Shown here one piece after another: positions 34,823-41,571 of a stretch of DNA of 64,000 nt; the stretch's first letter is position 1; every line of letters starts with the position of its first letter. The DNA comes from a virus. Where the stretch lies: IMG/VR virus record IMGVR_UViG_3300042894_003945, positions 1 to 64,000 of that record, one strand, 5' to 3'. The notes under the pieces are model-generated. The model did not search any database, was not told the DNA's origin, and saw only the letters and a program-made list of their open reading frames with translations. A program made the translations under genes and the position numbers.

Positions 34823-35449
34823 TTATTTAATCCAACCTTCTTTTAAAGAGTGTTGCAACATTACTCTAGCTAGCTTCTCTTCGTCTAATTCACCACTCTT
34901 CATTTTCCTTTTAAGATCTGCCATCTTTTGTGGGGTCATCTTAGCAGATATCTTTTCTACAGCTGCTGGTTCTTTAACCAACTTAGTCAAAGCCTTTTTA
35001 AACTTGCCTACATGCTTTTCAGCCTCTTTTTCTTCTTCAGCCTGTGCTTTCTCTTCAAGCATCATTTCATGGGCTGTAAGGGCTTCTAATGCAGCCTTAG
35101 CAGATTCCATTTGCTTCATTGCTTTTTCAGCAAGTCTTTGCTTCTTTGGATCTTCTTTAGCTTCTGCCATTGTCTTTAGCTTGTCTACTATTTCTGATAC
35201 TTGACCTGCTATGTCAGATGCTTTTACTTCGTTTTCTAGTACTTCTGTATTTGCTACTTCTTCTTCTGTTGCTTCTTTTTGCCCTTGCGTTTTAATCTCT
35301 ATAGTCTCTCCTGAAGGGGTTTTTTGTAACTCTTGTTGTTGTGCAGGAGTTAAAGTTTTCCCATCCTTAGTTACAAAAACTTTTTTTTCTTCTAATTCTT
35401 CTTTAATTATTTTCTTAATAAGACTATCAAGTTTTTGAATTTGCTTCAT
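34823..35449 (-). CDS. Charged helical/coiled-coil protein of the tail module
   Basis: 208 residues, nearly all helical and very rich in Glu, Lys, Ala and Gln. There is a basic start (LIKKIIKEELEEKKVFVTKD), a flexible T-P-A-Q-Q-Q-E-L stretch, and a long coiled coil (AMKQMESAKAALEALTAHEM, then EKAQAEEEKEAEKH). The C-terminus is basic and ends GWIK. The composition suggests a scaffold, assembly or DNA-associated virion protein. It forms its own transcription unit, with two late elements before it and a strong terminator after it, which implies high or separately timed expression. Confidence 0.6.
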   Translation of the reverse strand: MKQIQKLDSLIKKIIKEELEEKKVFVTKDGKTLTPAQQQELQKTPSGETIEIKTQGQKEATEEEVANTEVLENEVKASDIAGQVSEIVDKLKTMAEAKEDPKKQRLAEKAMKQMESAKAALEALTAHEMMLEEKAQAEEEKEAEKHVGKFKKALTKLVKEPAAVEKISAKMTPQKMADLKRKMKSGELDEEKLARVMLQHSLKEGWIK

Positions 35450-35467
35450 TTTATAATGCGATTTGTG

Positions 35468-35498
35468 TATATAAATATCAAATTTAGTGTATAAATAT
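35468..35498 (-). promoter_or_regulatory. Tandem late promoter elements
   Basis: Two copies on the minus strand, 20-22 bases apart depending on the edge used: ATATTTATATA at 35478-35468 and ATATTTATA at 35498-35490, each preceded by G. They start 19 and 41 bases before the ATG at 35449. This is the only doubled site in the window, suggesting strong expression of the 208-residue coiled-coil protein. Confidence 0.6.
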
Positions 35499-35502
35499 CA
35501 GA

Positions 35503-36093
35503 TTAGAAACCTTCCTCAGTAAAAATCTTCTCAATTCTCTTAGGAAGTTTTTTATAATTCATATTAAATCTAGGAGACATAGCTTCTATAAGCTTTTTAT
35601 TACTGTAAGGACTGTTTTTGGTAGTACACCACCTCCTAGAAATCAACATATAGTTGTAAAAATGCACATATGAATTAGCTTTCTTGGTATAATTTTCAAT
35701 ATCAATAGGCAATTCAAAATCTTTTATTAGCTGAACAGACCTTTTTTCATTGTCTAACTCCAGATCTCTACAGTTTGCTATGTGTTTTTTTATATTTACT
35801 ACGCTATTTCCTTCTAACCAGTAATCTAGTAAAGCCATACTCTTCATACAGGCTTTCCATAAAGGAATCTGTTCTTTCCATTGAGTCAGGTGACAATACT
35901 CATGGACTAATATTTCTACAGAATCCTTCCTACCCATAGAACAAACTAAGGTAGGTACAGTTTCGTCAAAATATCCTGAGGCTTTTATAGAATTGGTGAC
36001 TTTTACATACTTTGTCTTCCTTAAATCGCATTTAACGCCTTCTTTTCGGCATTCTGCCTTAACAAAAGCGATAAAGTACTTAAGTTTATCCAT
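35503..36093 (-). CDS. Putative zinc metallopeptidase-like protein (HExxH)
   Basis: 196 residues. SVEILVHEYCHLTQWKEQ contains HEYCH at 64-68, a gluzincin-type HExxH helix, and a conserved-looking acidic LELDNEK at 111-117 supplies a candidate third ligand (E112 or E116). The surrounding helices and a strand upstream (VPTLVCSMG) suit a small metallopeptidase fold. It is encoded between tail tube and tail chaperone genes, so processing of a tail or host protein is possible. Peptidase activity is not proven. A terminator hairpin with an embedded late element precedes it. Confidence 0.65.
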   Translation of the reverse strand: MDKLKYFIAFVKAECRKEGVKCDLRKTKYVKVTNSIKASGYFDETVPTLVCSMGRKDSVEILVHEYCHLTQWKEQIPLWKACMKSMALLDYWLEGNSVVNIKKHIANCRDLELDNEKRSVQLIKDFELPIDIENYTKKANSYVHFYNYMLISRRWCTTKNSPYSNKKLIEAMSPRFNMNYKKLPKRIEKIFTEEGF

Positions 36094-36105
36094 AGTATAT
36101 ACATT

Positions 36106-36136
36106 AAAAAACCCGCCATAAATAAATATGACGGGT
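36106..36136 (-). terminator. Terminator hairpin with a late promoter element in its loop
   Basis: The stem is 36111-36115 with 36132-36136 (minus ACCCG/CGGGT), one mismatch, then four more A/T-rich pairs, followed on the minus strand by a T6 tail (36110-36105). The upper stem and loop contain ATATTTATT on the minus strand (36129-36121), the same element that precedes other late genes. It would end tail tube transcripts and start those of the HExxH gene (ATG at 36093). Confidence 0.75.
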
Positions 36137-36160
36137 CTTTCCTTTTTAAAGATATGTTAA

Positions 36161-36652
36161 TTAGAAGTTCAAGACCATTCCTGAGTTTCCTAATGTCATT
36201 TCTATTGTGGTGTAGGCGTCCAAAGACCAGTCCCAATCACCAAAAGAAGATACATTCTTAATGTAAGCCTTCTTGATTACCCACTCATTCACTATGTTTC
36301 CTACAGGATCGATAGCGTTGAAGGTAATGTCTTTCCAGTAGAAGTCACCGTAGCCAGCACGACCTGTTACAGTTTCGTAACCAAGTCTAGCCCATTCCAT
36401 AACTGCCTGCGCACCTGAAGGAGACACTGGGTTATAGAGACTAAGGGTTACATCATTCCATCTACGCTTAGCACGAAACTTCACGTATGAGTTGATGTTG
36501 TCGATGATAACTTCTCCATCATCGTATCCTATACCTCCTACCTTTTTGATCAGGTAGGAAGGGACTCCTTGTATATACATTATGAATCTATGTTGGAGGA
36601 TTGGTTCAAACAATGTGCCCAACATTTCATCGGGAGTACTAAGTATTGCCAT
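36161..36652 (-). CDS. Tail tube protein (T4 gp19-like)
   Basis: 163 residues, the usual size of T4-type tube subunits. EPILQHRFIMYIQGVPSYLI is the N-terminal strand pair. A segment with KFRAKRRWNDVTLSLYNPVS and then a WARLGYETVTGRAGYG stretch matches the gp19 core (strand, then the helix before the second sheet), and the C-terminal WDWSLDAYTTIEMTLG is a conserved strand. It polymerises into the inner tube around the tape measure. It follows the sheath gene by 34 bases and has its own late element. Confidence 0.92.
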   Translation of the reverse strand: MAILSTPDEMLGTLFEPILQHRFIMYIQGVPSYLIKKVGGIGYDDGEVIIDNINSYVKFRAKRRWNDVTLSLYNPVSPSGAQAVMEWARLGYETVTGRAGYGDFYWKDITFNAIDPVGNIVNEWVIKKAYIKNVSSFGDWDWSLDAYTTIEMTLGNSGMVLNF

Positions 36653-36672
36653 TTTATTCTAGTTTATTCTAT

Positions 36673-36682
36673 TAATAAATAT
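36673..36682 (-). promoter_or_regulatory. Putative late promoter element before the tail tube gene
   Basis: The minus strand reads ATATTTATTA, starting 21 bases before the ATG at 36652. It sits in the short gap between sheath and tube genes, so the tube can be made in excess of the sheath. Confidence 0.55.
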
Positions 36683-36686
36683 TATA

Positions 36687-38945
36687 TTATCCGAAATTAA
36701 CCCCAGTAGCTGTGATATTGAATTCCAACAAGATGAATTCGATAGACTTCACAGGAGATACGTAGATCTTACCTACGAGTTGGTTACGATCGATTACATC
36801 ATTAGTATTCAAAGTATCATCAATCTGAATACGGAAGGCATACAAACCTTGACGAGATTGTACACTCTCCATGTAAGGAGTTATTGCTGAGATAAGATTA
36901 TTCCTAGTGGCAATAGTATTATTCTCAAACACATAGTTAAGAGCAACTCCGCTAATGTATTCACGTAAGTTGATTAACAATCTACGAACGTTGATACGAT
37001 TCAAAGCTGTATCTCTAACTTGTAGAGTCTTCTGACCCCAGATTACTACTCCGCTAGTTTGGAATTTAGCAATTGGGTTAACTCTACCATTGTAAAGAGC
37101 ATCTCTATCCGCCTTAGTCAGACGTATACGAGTGTCTATTGCTCCACCAAGACCTCCACGGTTAAGACCAGCAGGAGCAAACCACTCGGCAGCTACTCTG
37201 TCATTATATGCGTAAGCTTGTGGAACTATTACAGTTGGAGGAACGAATATATCTTTAGTGCTATTCAAATCCTTAACTTTAACCCAAGGATAGTAAGCAG
37301 CGCTGTAGCTAGAATCAAGACCAGCAGCAGTAGCTACCGCAGTAACAACTGTAGAGTTTAGACCTGTAAGATCACGGAGATATACCGCATCAGTACGCTC
37401 TTCGCACATATTCTCTGCAAGGAGTGTTACAGGCGAGTGATACTCTTCAATTACACCAGGCAAAGCCAACAAATCAAAGTTATACTCTTCTACATTAGAT
37501 AGAATGTCTATAGCTTTTTGATAAGATGCAGCTCCGGCAGCAGTTCCGCTAGATAAATTAAATCCAAACAAGTTAGATGCTGATATATCTTTTCCTTTCT
37601 TCTTTATAGTAGTGATGTTCATACCATCAGTACCACCTTGGAAAGGAAGCATAAATTTGTTATCTGCACCAGGCTTGGTGAAAGCTACGTTAGAACCAGT
37701 GCCAGCTCCTAGAGGAAGTGGGTTCAAATAGTTCCAGTTATCGCCATTAGAGTAATCAAATCCAGAGAATGAAACACTAGCAGCAGTGCTACTAAGCATT
37801 ACTGCAGCTGGTAAGAACTTACCACTAAATCCAGCAATTGGCTCATACAAAGCCTCATGTCCATTTGGATAAAGTTGAGGGAAGATAGCGCCATCAGCAA
37901 CTCCTTCAGCAAGTTCTACACGAATATAGTTAGATCTGCTATCAAAATCACCGTATTGAATAACTTTAGCAAGAGTTACGTTGTATTCAGAATACTTGTC
38001 TCCGATTGCTTTTGCTATATAATTAGGTGCATTTGGATCTAAAGAAACTCCTACAAATTGTTCGATTATAGATGGAGCCCTGTCAATATCATTCCACTGA
38101 CGTACTATGACATCAAATGTAGAATAATCTGCAGCTGTAGCTCCTTGACTAATGTTGTCTATACCAACTTTAATATCTTTGTTGGTTTTCAAACCATCAG
38201 ACCTGTGGTGGAACTTAAACAACTTAACTCCACTATCAGAAACAACCCATGGAGTAGATGCGTGATCATATCCTCCAGGATTAGAGCTAGTGAACTCACA
38301 GTTAGTAGCTGTGAATACTAATGAGTCGTTTATGCTTCCAGTATAAGAACCGTTAACAGCAAGCGCACTTCCTGTGATGTGGTTACTAAATAATAAATAA
38401 GGGAATACGGAACCAGTTTGATAGTTCTCATCTGTACCCAATACTTTAGATATATAAGTAGCAGAGGTTGGATTTAATGAAGCGCTGAAAGAAGAACTGA
38501 AAGCTCCACTTCCACTGTAGCCTATAAAAAATCCATTGAAAGCATTATAAGTGCCTCCTACGAAAGAAGCGGTACCTATACCTACTGCTGCAGTATCGTT
38601 CTTAGTTGGGTAAATTACACTAAGGATAGTGCTACCGCTAATTATAGCTGCTAAAGGTCTAGTATTAGTGTATATGTATCCACCATTACCAAGTATTCTA
38701 GTTACTTTTGCTGTATTTCCAGCTTGTAAGTAACTATAAACAGTTTGCGGAACATAGCTGTTTGCACCATCGGCACCAAACAACGCAGTAAATTGGCTGT
38801 AGCTAGTAACGTCTACTGGAACGAAAGCAGGGCCTTTTTCAGTAGGTCCTACTACAGCAAGGCCTGTTTGTTCAGTACCTTGAGAGTAGAAGCTCTGATC
38901 GTTTTCGTAGGCATAGACGCCAGCGGAAAGAATTTGTTCTGTCAT
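36687..38945 (-). CDS. Contractile tail sheath protein (gp18-like)
   Basis: 752 residues. The start SAGVYAYENDQSFYSQG, followed by a TGLAVVGPTEKGPAFVPVDV stretch, is the classic N-terminal arm and first domain of sheath proteins. The middle (residues ~100-480) is a variable Ser/Gly-rich insertion. The C-terminal part has a VIWGQKTLQVRDTALNRINV stretch and a RRLLINLREYISG helix, the conserved sheath core used in the mesh contacts. Neighbouring tube gene confirms the role. Its start codon lies in one arm of a 15-bp inverted repeat. Confidence 0.96.
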   Translation of the reverse strand: MTEQILSAGVYAYENDQSFYSQGTEQTGLAVVGPTEKGPAFVPVDVTSYSQFTALFGADGANSYVPQTVYSYLQAGNTAKVTRILGNGGYIYTNTRPLAAIISGSTILSVIYPTKNDTAAVGIGTASFVGGTYNAFNGFFIGYSGSGAFSSSFSASLNPTSATYISKVLGTDENYQTGSVFPYLLFSNHITGSALAVNGSYTGSINDSLVFTATNCEFTSSNPGGYDHASTPWVVSDSGVKLFKFHHRSDGLKTNKDIKVGIDNISQGATAADYSTFDVIVRQWNDIDRAPSIIEQFVGVSLDPNAPNYIAKAIGDKYSEYNVTLAKVIQYGDFDSRSNYIRVELAEGVADGAIFPQLYPNGHEALYEPIAGFSGKFLPAAVMLSSTAASVSFSGFDYSNGDNWNYLNPLPLGAGTGSNVAFTKPGADNKFMLPFQGGTDGMNITTIKKKGKDISASNLFGFNLSSGTAAGAASYQKAIDILSNVEEYNFDLLALPGVIEEYHSPVTLLAENMCEERTDAVYLRDLTGLNSTVVTAVATAAGLDSSYSAAYYPWVKVKDLNSTKDIFVPPTVIVPQAYAYNDRVAAEWFAPAGLNRGGLGGAIDTRIRLTKADRDALYNGRVNPIAKFQTSGVVIWGQKTLQVRDTALNRINVRRLLINLREYISGVALNYVFENNTIATRNNLISAITPYMESVQSRQGLYAFRIQIDDTLNTNDVIDRNQLVGKIYVSPVKSIEFILLEFNITATGVNFG

Positions 38946-39025
38946 TTTCTATAAGATTTGAAAAATATTGTGTATTGATACGTTAATAAATATCAATAAT
39001 TTTCAGCAAAAAAATGACAGAACAA
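38934..39025 (-). promoter_or_regulatory. 15-bp inverted repeat that can sequester the sheath start codon
   Basis: Plus-strand 38934-38948 and 39011-39025 are perfect inverted copies (AAAATGACAGAACAA and its complement). In minus-strand RNA the proximal arm contains the sheath AUG and the next three codons, and the distal arm, 62 bases upstream, is fully complementary. A read-through transcript would fold a 15-bp hairpin over the start; a transcript begun at the late element (38984-38993), located between the arms, would lack the distal arm. Confidence 0.7.
38984..38993 (-). promoter_or_regulatory. Putative late promoter element before the sheath gene
   Basis: The minus strand reads ATATTTATTA preceded by TTG, starting 39 bases before the sheath ATG and lying between the two arms of the 15-bp inverted repeat. 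Transcripts starting here would have an accessible start codon. Confidence 0.6.
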
Positions 39026-39031
39026 TATTTA

Positions 39032-39304
39032 TTAAACCGCTTCTATCTTGCCAGCAGCAAGATCTATAGTGCCTTCACCGTACTTTTTAAGAAGTTCCTG
39101 TGAAAGTTCGCTTTCTTTTTCTCTTAATTTAGAATAATCAGCAAATAACAAATCCTTTTCTTTCTTCAACTCATCTTCTTTCTTACTGAGAAGGTTTAGT
39201 TTAATCTCAATATCTCCGATAGAGTTTAGAGTTTTACCAAACATCTCATTTAAACTTCTTAGACTATCAATCTCTTCTTGAGTCAAATCTCTAACTTCTG
39301 CCAT
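39032..39304 (-). CDS. Small coiled-coil protein
   Basis: 90 residues, predicted helix throughout: LTQEEIDSLRSLNEMFGKTL, then INLLSKKEDELKKEKDLLF-like charged heptads. It ends in a short GEGTIDLAAGKIEAV strand. Similar small coiled-coil proteins occur near tail genes of T4-like phages and in cyanophages, where no function is set. It lies 10 bases after the zinc-ribbon gene. Confidence 0.6.
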   Translation of the reverse strand: MAEVRDLTQEEIDSLRSLNEMFGKTLNSIGDIEIKLNLLSKKEDELKKEKDLLFADYSKLREKESELSQELLKKYGEGTIDLAAGKIEAV

Positions 39305-39314
39305 ATTATTTATT

Positions 39315-39548
39315 TTATATTTCCCATTTTTCTAGTGGACAAGCTTGTTTGCCTGGCAAAGGAGAGAATATTTTCTTCTCCAAAGGACATCCACACTTCC
39401 CACAATAATTATATTTCAGTATCTCACTTATCTTATTTTCCTCACAATCATTACAAGTAGATATCCTCTTTTCTGCCTTTTCCTTTTCTTCTTGAGAAGG
39501 ATTAGCTGCAGATATCCAGGCTGAAGCGATCTCAAGTAGCTTGTTCAC
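39315..39548 (-). CDS. Small zinc-ribbon protein (GTG start)
   Basis: 77 residues. CNDCEEN, then a YCGKCGCPLEKK knuckle, and finally CPLEKW at the end form a cysteine-rich domain found as short proteins in many phages. The N-terminal 30 residues are helical (ASAWISAANPSQEEKEKAEK). The first in-frame start is GTG at 39548, six bases after the membrane-protein gene. It likely binds zinc; the role is unknown. Confidence 0.6.
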   Translation of the reverse strand: MNKLLEIASAWISAANPSQEEKEKAEKRISTCNDCEENKISEILKYNYCGKCGCPLEKKIFSPLPGKQACPLEKWEI

Positions 39549-39554
39549 TCTGTA

Positions 39555-39902
39555 TTATTTTTTAGTTACTGCCTTCTTTTTTGCAACAGTTTTCTTAGCT
39601 TTTGGTTTTGCTTTTGGCTTTGGCGCCTCTGCTTGTACTTCCATAGGTGCTGCTTCAGGAAGTTTTTCAAATAAAACCTCAAGAGCTGGTGATACTTCCA
39701 ACACGGATTCTGGTTGAAACCCGCCAAAAGACTTGTCAGTTTCGTACACAAAAGAACTGTCTACAAAAGAACTGGTAGCCTCTAATGGAGGTTCTACAGG
39801 ATTTGGTGCTACCTTAGGATCTTCTTTTTTCTTTGAGGATTTAAATACAAAAAACAATACTACTGCGATTATAGCAGGAATAAGAATTAATACTGGATTC
39901 AT
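39555..39902 (-). CDS. Membrane-anchored protein with Lys/Ala/Pro-rich tail
   Basis: 115 residues. Residues 3-20 (PVLILIPAIIAVVLFFVF) form a membrane helix, then a basic stop-transfer KSSKKK. The middle is acidic and Pro/Glu-rich, and the last 25 residues (APKPKAKPKAKKT, then VAKKKAVTKK) form a histone-H1-like basic tail. The tail could bind DNA or RNA at the membrane. It is the first gene after a late element. Confidence 0.6.
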   Translation of the reverse strand: MNPVLILIPAIIAVVLFFVFKSSKKKEDPKVAPNPVEPPLEATSSFVDSSFVYETDKSFGGFQPESVLEVSPALEVLFEKLPEAAPMEVQAEAPKPKAKPKAKKTVAKKKAVTKK

Positions 39903-39921
39903 AAATTTATTTTTTTTCTAC

Positions 39922-39931
39922 TAATAAATAT
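39922..39931 (-). promoter_or_regulatory. Putative late promoter element
   Basis: The minus strand reads ATATTTATTA, starting 20 bases before the ATG at 39902, in a 95-base gap that is almost pure A/T. A TATATTTG is also present a few bases upstream on the same strand but has no TTTG at the right distance. Confidence 0.5.
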
Positions 39932-39997
39932 ATACAAATATATATTTTTTCTGTATAATTTATATATTTTTTATAAGAATTTTCTTTAAATTTAAAA

Positions 39998-40273
39998 TTA
40001 ATATTCATTAGTATCTAACCACTCTTGAAGTGGTACGTGGTCTCCATTATACAATTCTCTTCTTAAATCGTGTTCTAAACACTGTTCATAAGTAGGCATT
40101 TCTCCATTTGTTAATGGTTCAGAATGTCTTTGCCCTCTTATAAATTGGATAATATTTTCAAAACATCTAACATCATAAACAAAATTCATATACTCAAAAA
40201 GCACATCTTTTGTAAAATCTTCAGGTTGATATTCTGTTCTAATGTAAATAAAATCAGTTGTAGTGTAACTCAT
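39998..40273 (-). CDS. Hypothetical protein
   Basis: 91 residues, acidic. It has a DFIYIRTEYQPEDFTKDVLF start, helical segments, and a W-L-D-T-N-E-Y end. There is no known motif. It is the last gene of the fibre operon, 12 bases after the 427-residue structural gene. The frame is well isolated and codon use resembles its neighbours, so it is probably a real gene. Confidence 0.55.
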   Translation of the reverse strand: MSYTTTDFIYIRTEYQPEDFTKDVLFEYMNFVYDVRCFENIIQFIRGQRHSEPLTNGEMPTYEQCLEHDLRRELYNGDHVPLQEWLDTNEY

Positions 40274-40285
40274 ATTGTTATATTT

Positions 40286-41569
40286 TTAAATTATAAATGG
40301 ATGCCCGATTGTACCTTGCATAGGAAGTTTTGTAGCTCCGAACGCTAAATAACCCATCCATTCGTTTTCAGGACCACCAGAATCAATTTCAACGATTACT
40401 TGAAAGTTATTATATCCAAAAATATCCATATCTTGCCTTGCTTGTTCTGTACCAGTTGCACTTGGGTATGAGGATATACTATCGTATGATATAGCTAAAT
40501 CTATTTCTGAAGTTGCTAAGTTATCCTCATCTAAGACACCCATGGCTTGTCTAGTAGTTAAACCAGCGGCACTTCCTAATCCGATTCTATCTTGAACTGT
40601 AGCAGTACCTGCTGCTGATTGGGTTTTCATAGAACCCATAAATGATATACCTTTAAGATTGAAAGGAAGTCCAGTCACTGCTGCCGTTCTACCAGAATCT
40701 TGACGTATCGTATATGACCCTGCTTGCCAACCTCCACCTTTAATAGCCATATAGATAAATCTTCTATTTGTTGTACCTCTAGCTGTCCAGTTAAGTGTAA
40801 AAGTATCTGTACCAAAAGCAGACAATACAGCTCTAGCATTTGGGTTACCACCAGCTACAACTATCATGGCTAAACATTCAGTAGCACGAGCATAAGAATC
40901 TGTATCCATAGGATCAGCACCATCATCAGAGTTGCCTACTACAACTATGTTTTGTGCTGTAGCAGTTCCTGTTGCTGCACCTACACATAAACCTGAGTCA
41001 TTAACTTGTCCTGTATTTAACGCCGCTGTTGATTGTACACCAGCAAACATTACACATTGATTATCTCCTCTAGAATTAAAACCATTTGCAGTATAGTTTT
41101 GTGTTCCTGTTGCTGCTGGTTCTGCTATATCACCTATTGTTACTTGTTGAATATCATCTAAACCCCATGCTTCATAAAATATTGTTAAGTTTGCTGGTGT
41201 TGCGTCATCTACTATTAGAGTAAATCCATTTGCATCAATACTACTAATATCTAATCTACCGTCAACTGTACCAGCCCCGTCTACAGTAATACAAACACAG
41301 TTATCAGCAGCTACACTAGCGCAGTCTGCTGCGGCTGAGTTATCAGCACTAAATGTACCAACAGATCTTCTTATAGTTGGACTACTACAAAAACCAATAC
41401 CTCTTCTTTCAGATACTGTTTGAGTAAAAGAATCTGTAGCAGATTGGTGCCCCATCCAATAAAATCTAATCGCTTTAGGACTAAATCCTAAATTAGTAAC
41501 AACTTTAGTTGCATTTAAAGCATCACTTGTTAACCATTGAATTGCACCTTGTGCGTAACCAAATGCCAT
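40286..41569 (-). CDS. Putative tail fibre/appendage protein
   Basis: 427 residues, beta-rich, with many Ala, Thr, Gly and Asp. It has a repeated look of VVTNLGFSPKAIRFYWMGHQ near the start and a TLNWTARGTTNRRFIYMAIKG strand pair later, which suit a beta-sandwich or jelly-roll virion protein. No membrane or signal segment is seen. It is two bases after the 1050-residue collagen-like fibre and probably works with it at the tail tip. The exact family was not recognised. Confidence 0.55.
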   Translation of the reverse strand: MAFGYAQGAIQWLTSDALNATKVVTNLGFSPKAIRFYWMGHQSATDSFTQTVSERRGIGFCSSPTIRRSVGTFSADNSAAADCASVAADNCVCITVDGAGTVDGRLDISSIDANGFTLIVDDATPANLTIFYEAWGLDDIQQVTIGDIAEPAATGTQNYTANGFNSRGDNQCVMFAGVQSTAALNTGQVNDSGLCVGAATGTATAQNIVVVGNSDDGADPMDTDSYARATECLAMIVVAGGNPNARAVLSAFGTDTFTLNWTARGTTNRRFIYMAIKGGGWQAGSYTIRQDSGRTAAVTGLPFNLKGISFMGSMKTQSAAGTATVQDRIGLGSAAGLTTRQAMGVLDEDNLATSEIDLAISYDSISSYPSATGTEQARQDMDIFGYNNFQVIVEIDSGGPENEWMGYLAFGATKLPMQGTIGHPFII

Positions 41570-41571
41570 AA

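Noticed and set aside
36021-36236. A 71-codon minus-strand frame across the tail tube end
   Set aside because: It overlaps the tube gene, the terminator hairpin and the HExxH gene in another frame, and has no recognisable content.
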